From Strongyloides papillosus (Eukaryota; Nematoda; Chromadorea; Rhabditida; Strongyloididae), in contig SRSI01000072.1 in NCBI GenBank assembly GCA_005656395.1, forward strand, positions 152,462 through 216,461: DNA of 64,000 nt. The letters run 5' to 3'. A program made the translations under genes and the position numbers. The notes beneath the pieces were generated by a model. The model searched no databases and was not told where the DNA came from. It worked only from the letters and a program-made list of their open reading frames with translations. Shown here piece after piece: positions 12,088-23,689 of this stretch. The number at the start of each line of letters is the position of its first letter. The first letter of the stretch is position 1.

Positions 12088-14535
12088 CTAACAAATACAT
12101 GTTTATATTTTATTTTTAACACTCAAAATTATATTTTTTTTTATCAAACATTACATTTTTCGCTTTATATATAATTTGAAAAAAATATTTGTAAACTTCG
12201 GATAAATAAAGTAAACAAAAATTTAGATACTTACTTTATTGTCTTTAAATAATGCATCTTTTTAGTATATCACAGAAATTTTTATTGCAAAAAATTTATT
12301 CTTTACATATGCATTAATTTTGAAATTGGTTGCCCATAATCGCGCATCTCAATAATGAGTTTATGTGAATTTATAACAATATTTTTTTATCAGTTTTAAA
12401 GATAATAGTTAATCTTTAATAATAATTATTGAAATTCTTAATTTTATGTTTATTTCTAACGCAAAACTATAGAAGACGGAAATAATTCTAATCTTGAAAA
12501 CACTAAACTCGAATTCAACATGATTGAAAGTGAATGCGTATGTTTTTGACTTATTGAGGTTGTGTCGAGGAAAAAAGTTCTGCATGATAATATAGTAAAA
12601 TTTATTATGAGTCAAATTGTCATTGTATTTCATAGTAATATTATTAATTAGACAAGAAGAAGACTTGTAATTAATATTAACTACCAAGAGTTATTTTTGA
12701 TCAATACAAAACTACTATTATGAATACAATGTGTCCTGTAGAATATTTTGATTATTTGAATATAAATAGCTTAATTTTGGATATTTTGCTTATTTGATAA
12801 TTTAACTTCTTTTATATAAAATATTTGAAGATTGTCATTAAAAGTCAAGTTTAAAAGATTTATATTAACGTCGGTAAAAATTTTAAAACATTGCTGTCGT
12901 GGAAATAGTTAAAATACTTGAGTATAAATTTAATACTTTAAAATAATAATATGAATCATTTAATAGCTTAACTTCTTTTTATAATATCTTTTAAGACTCA
13001 TTATTAGAAGTTAACCTTAGATATAATTATGGGTGCTCTTACCATGATTTTTTATTTTCTAAATTTGATAACAAAATACACAAAATGAAAGTATTACAGT
13101 TTATCTTACCATCTTTAAAATACTGTTTATCACAATCGATATTAAAACGTGATATCATATAAAAATAAGATTGATAACATACTACATTTTATCTCATTTT
13201 GATGAATATAATTTCTACCGATTGTTTCAATATATAATAGTGCAGACGTAAAATTTGTATGCAAAATGATGTAGAATGTACTTCTTAAAATAGGTAAAAC
13301 CTCATAATATAAGATGCTATTTTATAATCTGCTTTTTTGATATAAAATGTTTTCATCGAATACGTATGTTTAGTCTTCTTTGTGTTTTAAATATAGAAAT
13401 TTAAAAATTTAGCTATCTTCCACAATAAAGAGAAGTAAGCGTTAAATCTTGTAAAATACTATTAATTAATTAGTATTATTTAGTGGTTTATTTCCTGTTC
13501 ATTGTAAAAATTTTTTACAATTATGCATAGTTATTCTTTACTTTTTTATTATAAACGGAAATGAAAAATGTTTTTCAAGATTTATATAGTTGGCTTCTAA
13601 CAATATACGATGAAATACGATATAGAAATCATATTGATTTCTTTAATGACAGTAATTTCATAAAAGTTTTAAGATATTAAAAGCGTTGTGATTGTTCATA
13701 ACAATAAAATTCTATATTTTATGAATGAAAATATACATCTTGATCGACAATAATAGAATTTTTTTAACCTTCATTAAAACTTGAGTTTTAAAAACATTCC
13801 TAAATTATTTTGCAAAAAAGAAGTTAAACTACCAAATAAGCAAAATATCAAAAATTAAACCATATTTGCTAAAACAATAGAAAAAGTTTACAAGACACAC
13901 TATCTTCAGAATATTAATTTTGTATAAAAAAAATTTAATTATTAGTGATTAATACTAATTATAAGTCTTATTCTGAACTAATTAATGATATTATTGTAAA
14001 AATACAATAACAATTTTGACTAATAATAAATGTTACTATATTGTCATGCAGAATTTTTTTCCTCGACACAATTTAATAAACCAAGAGCATATATATTCGT
14101 TTTCGGTTATGTAAAATTCGAATTTAATATTTTTAAAATTCGGATTTTTTTTTCTCTATACTCTTGGGTAAATTGAACGTTAAAGTATGAATTTTAAAAA
14201 TTTAATTTAATGTATTTAAAAGGCTTAAAAATAGTAGAGAATGATATTGTTATAACTTTATACAATTATTTTTAGAAAGCGCAATTGTTCAAAAGGTTTC
14301 AAAACCATATATACATACAGTGGAAGTTTATTCGACTAAAGATATTTTTGTGATAATATATCATAAAAATGCAAAATTTAAGTATAAAAAAAAAGTGCCA
14401 AGATTTTTGCTTGTCTGAGCATTTCAGAGCTTCTTCAGCATTTTTTAAGTTGACCAAAATGTAGAAAAAAATGTATGAAGAAATAAAATGTAATTTTAAC
14501 TGATAAAAAGCAAAATATGTTTATAATTTTGCTAT
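12088..14535. repeat. Diverged inverted core of the palindrome
   Basis: The spacer is itself a worn inverted repeat. For example 12553-12590 ('gtgtcgaggaaaaaagttctgcatgat') matches the reverse complement of 14045-14075, and 12770-12860 ('gcttatttg-taatttaacttctttt') matches the reverse complement of about 13770-13840. No gene is seen. This shows the palindrome is older than the identical arms. Confidence 0.75.
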
Positions 14536-14992
14536 TAAAATGAATTTTGTTGATTTTGAAAATTATGTTCAAAATTTTTCACGTAAAACTTTTTTCTCAG
14601 TACTTTTTGAATAATTTGAAAACGTATATATAGGTTTTCAGACACGCTAAATTTGAATTCAATGTTTTCCAGATTGAAATTTTTCATTTTTTATAATTTT
14701 CTGTCACAAAATATACTTATAAGTAAGATTTTTTGAAATTTATCTTGGTACTTGAAAAGTACTTAAAAAATGGTGAAGATTAATATAGATATTGTTATAG
14801 TTTCATAAAGTAGTTTTCGAGATACGCAATCATGGTCGGAAAGTTTCTGAAGCCATAAAAACGCGAAGAGTAGAGATATGAAGCTAATATTTTATATGTG
14901 GTAATACGTCACCTAGGGGTATTGTTTAAGAATCTAAAATGTGGGTATTAGTTTTATGCTTGTCCCACCTTGTTCGAGTTTTTCAAGAAACG

Positions 14993-15220
14993 TATTGTTT
15001 CATGATACAATCAAATAGTCATGATTGATTGTTTGTCATGAATTTTTCCATCTGTAAATAATAACAAAAATACTATGGCACCCTCTCTTAGTCAACTAAC
15101 ATTAACCTCCTCATAGTTCAGAGAGGGTGAGTTTTCCTTTTTAAATTATTAACTTATTACTTAGTTTTTTATATCTTCCTTATTTGTGAAAATAAACTAC
15201 CAATTTAATCTTTTATTCTG
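14993..15220 (-). repeat. Dispersed hairpin repeat, copy 2
   Basis: Mirror of 11403-11630 in the right palindrome arm. The stem and loop are unchanged. Confidence 0.7.
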
Positions 15221-15911
15221 AAACACGTATTTTAAATTTTTCAAAAAAAATTTTTATTTTATATATTTTTAATGTTAATTTAAAATAAGAATATGTATTT
15301 AAAAAAATAAAATTTATTTTTAATTTTTAAAGCTTTAAAAAATTTTAATATTTATAAAACCAAATCTGTGGGCATTGACTAATTTTTTTGAAAATATATA
15401 GATTATTAATTTATTAAAAAAATATTTTATTTCCACATTTAAGGGTGTCTAAAAGGAAATTTTAATTTAGCTGAAAAGAATTTTATGTATAATTACTTTA
15501 GGCACAGGTTTTTTACAAAATCATAAATTTTTTATATTAATAATATAATGTTATAAGCATTGACGTAGTAAATATTAAAAAACAAAAAATTACTTTGATA
15601 GATTTACTTTACTACAATACTTTTCAAAAGATAATTTTTGGTATTATTACTAAACAATTATTTAATATTCTTGCAAATTTTGAAATATTTACTATAAAAT
15701 ATATTGTCAATATTTATTTTATTAAACAAATTTTATGTTAATTATATCATTTTTAAACTTATATTGCAGTAAATTAATTAGAAATTTTGATTGATTAATA
15801 AATAAACTTTAATACTATTTGATTAATAAGATCTTTATTGTCAAAAAATTGTATTTAATCTCCAAGTTTTTCACGTTTTATCAAAATAGTTTTTTCTCTT
15901 ATAATTTAATA

Positions 15912-17134
15912 ATGAAGATTTCTTTTGTATTTTCCTTAGTTTCACTATACATAATGCTATGTGTAAGTTTTTATGTTAAATGTAATATATCTTTTAGTCG
16001 GCACAAGAAGCTAGTGAAAAAAATATTCAAAGTGCGTCTTCTCCAACAAAAACTCCACCATATCACAAAAAATCTGGAGAGGCTACCTACTATTATCAAA
16101 ACGGTATGTCAAGTGACATATTAAGAAGAATATTTCGTCAAATAAATAGATTTACTTGTTTGAATTTTAAAGAAAAAAAAGAAGGCCCAGTTAAAGAAGA
16201 TATAGGTATTAACTTCGAAGTAACGGAGAAAGAAAATGAAATAAAATTATCTGTAGATCCACAAAATCCAACAACCGTGTATTTAAAAAAGGATGTGTAT
16301 GATAATTATAAAAACTTATCTTTTTACATAGGTCAGGCTCTAAATATAATCCCAGAAGTTGGACGTCATGATAGAGATAGTGATGTAACTGTTAATAGCA
16401 GTCATATCAAGCCAGAATTTGAAAAATATTACAAACAAACAAAAAAAGATGACATAACATATTTAAAAGATACAGAATTTGATTTTGGATCTCCAATGTT
16501 CTTTAATCCTTACTTTGGAAGTGTAGGGAATGGAAAACAAACTTATACTGTTAATTTATATAAAGCATATCAACCTTCTTTTGGTAACGGTAAAGTTTTT
16601 CGCCATAATGACTATAAACATATGTTTTACTATTATTGTGATAGTGTTTCAACAACTATCAACTGTGAATACGGTGGATATCATCCTCCTACTTCTGAAT
16701 TTCAAAAAAAATGCAAATGTCCAGAATATTTGACAGGTGAAAAATGTACAGATTTTGTACCTAACACTAGTACCCAATGCCCTTCACAACAAAATTTGGT
16801 GGCAGAAGAAAAAAAGAGTAATTTAGAAATAACAGGTATTAGTGGAAGTTGCCATTATAAAATAAAATCAAAGAATAACGGAAAAAAAGTAAAAGTTACA
16901 GTTGAAAAATTAGAATATGAAAATAGCCAATGCGAGAATAGTAATTTATATCTAGAAGTTTTAGTTCGTGAAGATAAAGGCGCAAAAGGTGTCTATCTAT
17001 GTAAAAATAGTTCAAGTGTTGAACTTCCTGCATTGTCTAGTGAAGTATTTGTAGTTTTTAATGGTAATAGCAAATATAATTATTTAAATATTTCTTATGA
17101 AGAAGTTAACGATGATAAATCAAAAAATCTTTAA
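15912..17134 (+). CDS. Astacin-like protein lacking zinc site, right copy
   Basis: Exons 15912-15962 and 15998-17134; intron gtaagt...tttag of 35 nt; AATAAA at 17145. The start at 15912 gives a clean signal peptide. The exon 2 frame is open back to the acceptor and joins in phase 0 after residue 17. Domain order and missing zinc ligands are as in the left copy. Total length 395 is normal for a secreted nematode astacin with EGF and CUB regions, so it is not a truncated pseudogene: the reading frame is intact over 1.1 kb while the active site is fully replaced. That combination suggests selection for a non-catalytic role, or recent spread by copying. Astacin families are known to be expanded in Strongyloides. 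A dead paralogue is the best reading; a new enzyme mechanism is unlikely. Confidence 0.87.
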
Positions 17135-17452
17135 ACAAAATTGTAATAAATATAATATAATTTTAAATAGAAGTACATTTAATATACTCACCTTTATTTA
17201 TTTCTAATGTAATTAGTCATATTAATTACGTCAAAAATTTAATATAAAAATAAATATATTTAAATAAGCATTTTTTGTAAACAAAAACTTTTAAATAAAT
17301 AATTGTTTAAGTACAAAATGTCTCCAGATTTGTCATAAAAATTAAAATGTGTATAACTTTTTTCAATGTCAACATATTTTTATGATATAAGTAGAATTTA
17401 ATTTATTGCCGTTGCCTGGATGAAATGATAAGAATACAATATAAGATAAATA

Positions 17453-18239
17453 TACAGGGTGTCTCAAAAGTAACTCTCCACTTGCGAACGTTAGTAATTT
17501 TTTCCTTCCTGAGATAAAGGCGTGAAATTTTGTGACTTAGTAGTTTAGTGAAGTAATATTTATTATTTTTTGTCTCATTAAATAATTATGGTTTCATCAG
17601 GACTTATGGATATTTAAAAAAAGTGTTTTTGCTCTATTTGTGCAGATAGCTTTTTTTAATAAAAAGACATTGAGATAATTCTTTTACAGGTCGAAAGCTT
17701 AATTACTTTTGTATTACAATCTGCCATATCATATATATTAAACTTCATTAACATTATTTTATTTTTAATTAAAACAAAACACCTTGATTTTTGGAAAAAA
17801 TTTGTGGTTTTTTTAAATTACAGTTTGTTGAAAAGATTATAGCAAATGTGGTATCATTATTCTAATAGAGTAAACGATGATCTATCGAATGAGTATAATG
17901 TCATTAAAATCAAACTAGAATAGCAAAATTTATGATTTACCAAAATTGTTAATTTTGTACTTTTGGTAAAAAATTAAGTTACAAACATTATTTTTTTCAT
18001 TGTATTTGATATTAAATAATAATATTATTATCAAAAAGTATGATAATTTACAAAATATTGCTTATTTGTTTATATATTGATAAAAAATTTCAATAATTTT
18101 CATTACTTAGATATTTTGAAAAATCTTTAATTTTTTATTATTTATTTGTATTTCATACTGTTTTATACTATTATTATCCTATAAAAGCATTTTTACGCAT
18201 ATTTCAAAAATATCGTATTTTCGAACTTGTTCTTATTTG
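17453..18239 (+). mobile_element. Truncated TIR element relative in right arm
   Basis: Mirror copy of 8384-9170. It starts TACAGGGTGTCTCAAAAG at 17453. Confidence 0.55.
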
Positions 18240-18787
18240 GATTTATGCTCTAAATATGAACAGTTAACAATAGGAAATGCAATAATATTTCATATACTAT
18301 TAATAAAGAATTTTTAACGATGTTGAAAAATTAGAAAAAATAACATACTTCTTTTAATTTTATAAAATCAGCCTTAAATCCGCCTTCGGCAAATTAGGGT
18401 TGGTCTGCGAAGCATATTTTTTATAAAAGCATTTTTATACTAAATTTTCAATGCACGTATGCATATAAAAAAATTGTTTCATTAAATTATACATTTCTGG
18501 AAAAAAAAGATAGTCGAAAATACATTGTTATGACATATGAAATATTTCTGAGTCTGAAAATCATTTTACAACGTTTACATTTATTGAAACTGTTTAGTTA
18601 AATAAAAATTTACCAAACACAAAGAATTTTATTTATATCCAAAAAGTGGATAAAAATGAACATTTGAATCATTCCAAGTATTAATTTAAGTGACTTTCTA
18701 TTATATTATTTAAATTAGTATAAATAATTTAATATCATTGCTTTATTAACTACATATCTACCTTAATTTTACAAATATATAGATGAA

Positions 18788-20352
18788 AAAACAAAAAAAT
18801 TAATACCTAAAATAACTTCTTTCGTTTTTAAGCTACAAACGTTGCTATAGTTTTCATATTTTATGCAAGACTTTGTTCTACGTACTAAATTTAGCTTTAT
18901 TTTCTTTAACAACTTTGAATAAAATTATAATTTTAGAAAATTTTAATTTTTACTAAAAAAATGATCATCTTTTGATCCATTACTTGATTCATTTTTTATT
19001 AATCTTTTAAGTATTTACTTTTCTCCTTATTTCTAAATTTACTTTTCAAATGCGTCATAAACCATAAAATTTCACCAACTTTGGAAAGAGTTATTTCTGG
19101 TAAAAAAATATACAAAAATGTGTCGAAAAAGTGGTGTTTTTTAAACATAACTTAGTCAATTATGAACCAAATGTTTTAAGACACATTTTTCCCCCTAAGT
19201 TGGAAAAAAATACATTTATTAAATGTTTAGTCGTAAAATTTGATCAAGTTTAAAAAGAGTTATGTCTGGAACAAAATTGATTTTTGCAAAAAAAATAGAA
19301 AAAAGCAAGAAAAATGACACTAAAATTAGCATAAATCGTTTTGTAGATAAGCTATAAACTTCGCAATAGTTTCATTTTTTAAGTTAGACCTAGATCTATT
19401 TAATTAAAATCTTGTCTATTTTATTTTTATAAGTTTCTTTAAAGTAATAACTATTTAATTTTTTAATTTTCACTAACAAAATAGTCATCAATTATTGACC
19501 CATAACTTGGCCAATTCTCTATCAATTTTAATGCTGTTGTGTTTCCCCCTTATTCCTGACTTGTACCTTTTAAATGAGTAATAAATCATAAAATTTCATT
19601 AACTTTAAAAAGAGTTATTTCTGGAACAAAACTATGCAAAAACGTGTTCAAAAAAGTGATGTTTTTTAAAAATAAGTTGGCCAGTTATGAACCAAACGTT
19701 TTGAGATCTATTTTCCCCCCTAAGTTAAGAAAAAATACATCAAACGACTATTTGACTATAACAATTAATTAAGTTTGAAAAGAGTTATGTCAGGAACAAA
19801 ATTGATTTTTACAATAAAAATGGAAAAAAGGCGAAAAAATCAATATTCAAATTAATATAACTTCTTACGTAGTTGAGCTATAAACTTCCTTAGACCATTG
19901 TTTTTTAAGTTATACATAGATCTATAAAAACTGTATTACTTTATTTGTTTCCATCAAATTATAACTAAATTATGATTATTTAACTTTTAAGATGTTTTTT
20001 CAAAATGGTCACCACTCTTTGGGCCATAACTCGGCCAATTATAAATCAAATTTAATATCACTAAGCTTGCGAACTATTCCAGAATTTTACCTTTCGAATG
20101 AGATATAAAGCAATTTATTTCGTTAACTTTGAAGAGAGTTAGTCGTGTAACAAAACTATGTAAAAAAGGCCCTAAAAAAGGGTGTTTTTTAAAATTAACT
20201 TGGCCAATTATAGCCCAAAACATTTAAGACCCATTTTGCCCCCTAAGTTAGAAAAAAACACATCTTTTGGCTACTTACTCGTTAAAATCGGTTAAATTTG
20301 AAGAGAGTTATGTTAAAGACAAAATTTTTTTCCTTATTTCTTTTTGGTATAG
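18788..20352 (-). repeat. Right tandem array, three ~524 bp units
   Basis: Inverted relatives of the left array. The marker reads 'ccccctaagttgg' at 19195, 19720 and 20243, spacing 525 and 523. The part outside 19251 is diverged from the left arm. It ends at the same terminal motif as the left array. Confidence 0.9.
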
Positions 20353-20393
20353 ATATATGTCACTTTATGATTTTGTACCCATAATCCTTTTTG

Positions 20394-20420
20394 AGGGGGA
20401 CTGTCCCGAAGGGAACCCCT
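20394..20420 (+). other. GC-rich stem-loop beside the palindrome
   Basis: The stretch gaggggg-act-gTCCCgaaGGGAa-CCCCt folds as TCCC/GGGA with a GAA loop and outer GGGG/CCCC pairs. It stands out in very AT-rich DNA, about 40 bp outside the palindrome's right end. Role unknown. The rest of 20353-21095 is AT-rich with no supportable gene. Confidence 0.45.
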
Positions 20421-20929
20421 GTTCTTATACTGTTGGTATCTTAATATTAAATAAAATTAAATTAGACTTAAAACTTTCTGACATAAAATATTATTAATGC
20501 TTAAAAAAATTAACAAAACCTAAAATTAATTTGTATTTTAAATTTTTATCATATTAATTTAATCAAACCCTGAATTTTATACTAATTAAAAGCTTAATGT
20601 ATGTATTTTATTTATTTTCCTATTTCATTAATAAAAATTTGAAAAAAGTTATTTAAATATCAAACGATTTTAAAATTATGAAAATATATAATAAGGCAAT
20701 TTTAAAAAAAGTTGGTAAATTTTAAACATTCTAAAACTTATGTAATATTTTAAGAGTAATTATTAAAACTACAAAATATGATAAACAGGATATATTACGT
20801 AAGATTTTACAACCGCATTATTAAAAAACAAAAGATTTTCAAATTTTTTAGTATATTTTTCTATATTTGAAAGAAAAACAAATAACGTGCTTAAATAGAG
20901 ACAAAAGTAATGAAATTGCTGATTAAGAA

Positions 20930-20984
20930 GCAAGACAGAAGCTCTACAGGCAAGTAGCGACAAAAGCAACGAGTTGCTGCTTGT
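20930..20984 (+). repeat. Short dispersed repeat (left copy)
   Basis: 'ggcaagtagcgac...agttgctgcttgt' has a relative at 23394-23440 ('gccaagtaacgag...agttgctgcttgt'). The two flank the LINE remnant, about 2.4 kb apart in the same orientation. Confidence 0.5.
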
Positions 20985-21095
20985 TTATTTTCTAAAATTT
21001 TTCTTAAAAATCATTCAATTCCAACATAAAAAAATTTGTTATTTATAATTAATAAACATAATAATGATAAACTATAAATAAGTGAATGTAATTAT

Positions 21096-22255
21096 TTAAT
21101 TTGTTAGCATAAATATTAACCTTAATGAACATAGCATTATTAAATATTTGTTTAGTGAAATTTCATTTTTCTTGATATCACAAAAATTAAAATATGTGCG
21201 TAATGTAATGATCTCACGAAATGTCAAAATGGCATCACTCTCTCTAGCATTCATCGAATATGGTTGCGTTCGTTTAGACACCATTTGGTTTTCTGTGAAA
21301 AGAGATGATTTCTTAGGTTCTAATTGTTGGCATTTATTATATGATTCAGTTAGTCTTATACAAAGAGTTTCATAATATTTATCAATATTACTTCTTTTAT
21401 AGGACCAATCAATAGATTGAATTATATTTCTATACTTATCAACGTTTAATTTTTTCCTATTAAACAAGATAGCATTTTTCTTACATTTATGAAATTTTTG
21501 GGAAGATAACCAGTCGTCTTTTAGTTTAATATATATAGAGCAGTGGTCAGAGGTATTTAAAAATTGAGTCATAGACCAAACTACGCAATTTCTAAGCAAT
21601 CTTTTATCAGAGATAAAGAAGAAGTCAATCTCAGTTCTATGCTTTGAGATCTCAATTCTATCTAAAACATCTTTATTTGTAGTTAAAGCATAAGAGCTTT
21701 CCCAAGTCTATCTTTAACCTCTCCTTTTCCTATATAGAGAATTAGCACAAACGAGTTCACTAGAGTTAGTCCAAGTATCCAGCAAATTACCTTTATGATT
21801 ATATTCGGGATGATAATAAAATGGGTATTTTTTGTAAACTTTGCACATTGGTAAATGACAATTCATATCAGCACCAATGAATAGATAATCATAGATATAT
21901 GTCTGCATTTTTTTGAAAGGTCGTCAAGAAAAGACTAGTATATATTATCTTTACAATAGTCGTTGGATGATAACTGCCTATACATAAAACTATTTTGTAA
22001 TTGATATTTAACCTCATAACTGCAATTATAAAGTTGAAAACTAAAAATGAAATATATTTTTCTAGTTTGGATTTGATTATGAAGCCAATTCCACCTATAA
22101 GAGCCAGTGATGATAGTCTTCACCTAGGAACATTGAATAACCATTATGCCACCGAAAATTTTCGAAAGTTTTTCTTCTTGTTTCTTCGACCTTACAAATG
22201 TCCTCATTTAACTTCTGTAATTATGTTGACAGTAGCTTTATTGCCGCGTCACTAA
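21096..22255 (-). pseudogene. Non-LTR retrotransposon (LINE) endonuclease remnant
   Basis: Reading leftward in shifting frames: FRWHNGYSMFLG (about 22170), then IGGIGFIIKSKLEKYISF (22090-22040), CIGSYHPTT (about 21970), IGADMNCHLPM (21860), then HRTEIDFFFISDKR (about 21640) and NTSDHCSIYIKL (about 21540). These are the conserved steps of an endonuclease/exonuclease/phosphatase domain, including the 'GGVGF', 'GDFNA', 'R-x-x-ID' and 'SDH' motifs. After SDH comes a lysine-rich linker (to 21096), but no reverse transcriptase was found. At least three frameshifts and a stop at 21714 break it. The fragment resembles R4/RTE-type endonucleases; the clade is not certain. Confidence 0.8.
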
Positions 22256-23393
22256 CTAGTGATATGCTGTTCTAAAAACAAAGTTTTTAATCGTTTAAAG
22301 ACGGAAATTCGTTACAAACTTTTCTAATATTTTTGGAAGTATATATTAGAGTTGAGTTAATAGAAATTGTAAAAAAAAATACCGTAGCTAGAATAGTATT
22401 TCCGTTTAGCAGTCCAGAAGCACGAAAACTCCAAAAACAATGACAAATATTAAGAGAAAAATATAAAAACCGCCTTTCACCAGCATGCGTTAAAAAAGAA
22501 TGTTGATAGCTAGAAAATTGCATTTAAACACCAATTACCACAACACTCTTTTCCCTCTAAACAAACTAGGTCTTGACTTAAAGAAAGTGACTTTTTTACT
22601 ACATTACCCCTTTTTTATACTCGTCACGATCCCCCTGTTTTCTTTTTTCCTTCCTCATTTAACTGTAATAAAATAATTTCATCACGTATTTAGCGGAGTT
22701 GAAAGTAGAACTTGAAGTCAAACAAACTTCTGGTTTGTTTTGAGAATCGTTTAACTGGAAAATAACGTCTACTGAAAAAAATATCTAAAGTACAATTGAA
22801 GAGAAAACTAAAAACATGTAAATCCGTAGGATGTGGGGGTAGAGAGTTTGTTTTTCAGGAAACTCTCTAGGATAATAATAATTATTTACACATCTTTCAT
22901 ATTCGAATGTTCCATTCTTCTATTCTAGATGTTCGAGATAATTTTTCATTAGAAGTCTAACGTAAAAATTTTTATAATTTTCTATTTTGATATTAAGAAT
23001 TTGCAAATAATCATTCAGATTTTGTTGCATAATATGCATATAGAAATTATTCATATTTTAAATATATAAAATGTATATATTTGTAGTCTCACTTCATAAC
23101 TAGCTTTTTGATAAATTATATTATTATTATGCCATCATAATAGATAAGCTAAACTTGCTTTTATCTAACAGATTTAAAATCTCAAATAAGTTTAAAATCA
23201 TGAGGGTTTGTAATAAAACAATTTTAATAAAATATGTTTTATAATTTTTTATTATTTAAAAAATCAATAAACTTTTAATAATAATTGATAATATTGTAGA
23301 AAACGAAAATGTTACTTAGAATTTTATAAGTGTGTTATTATAAAACAAACGATTCAAAAGTTTTTTTTTTAACTCTTAATATTTAAAAAAAAC
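22256..23393. other. Intergenic, no gene seen
   Basis: AT-rich. The only notable item is an inverted pair 'agagagtttg...caggaaactctct' near 22840-22870. No supportable coding sequence. Confidence 0.5.
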
Positions 23394-23440
23394 AAGTCCT
23401 GCAGCCAAGTAACGAGAAGTGAAAGGAGTTGCTGCTTGTA
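23394..23440 (+). repeat. Short dispersed repeat (right copy)
   Basis: Partner of 20930-20984; see that entry. Confidence 0.5.
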
Positions 23441-23689
23441 ATAACTTTATACGTGCTTAGAGGTTTTTACAGAAAAAACAAAATTGTTAATAAAAAATAA
23501 TTTTTTTTTGAATTTAGCTTTTTTTTAATACGGTATTGTTATAAGAAATTAATCTTAAATATAATATAAATTGATAATTTAAGTAATATTTTAGAATTTT
23601 TGAGTTTTAAAAACTTACCAGACGTAATTGCAGAAATTCTATAAAAAAATTAAATATCATTTTTAAGTATAAAAGTTTTTGAAAAAAAC

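Larger units (their letters stand above)
14536..19251 (-). repeat. Palindrome identical arm, right (4716 bp)
   Basis: Mirror of 7372-12087, with coordinates summing to 26623. It holds the second gene copy on the + strand, so the two genes are divergent about 5.2 kb apart. Confidence 0.88.
5220..20352. repeat. Giant ~15.1 kb palindrome (foldback-like element)
   Basis: The two halves are inverted copies. Both ends begin with the same sequence (tctata-x-caaaaagaaataagg; at 5221 on + and about 20350 on the other strand). From outside in: arrays of a ~524 bp tandem repeat, 5 units left and 3 right; identical arms 7372-12087 and 14536-19251; and a diverged inverted core 12088-14535. In the identical arms every left position pairs with 26623 minus that position, so there are no indels over 4716 bp. 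For the outermost ends the sum is 25574, 1049 less, equal to the two extra units. Each arm carries one gene. Family knowledge: foldback elements have long TIRs built of subrepeats; whether this is one is inference. Confidence 0.9.

Noticed and set aside
15819..15908. Upstream extension of the astacin-like first exon in another frame
   Set aside because: It does not join the main frame, and the ATG at 15912 with a 35 nt intron gives a clean signal peptide.
16530..16733. 67-residue frame inside the astacin-like gene (and its mirror at 9890-10093)
   Set aside because: It overlaps the well-supported 395-residue frame and has no family features; it is a shadow.
5220..20352. Palindrome as pure assembly artefact
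   Set aside because: Not excluded, but diverged core, unequal tandem arrays and different outer flanks make a simple artefact less likely than a real, gene-converted palindrome.
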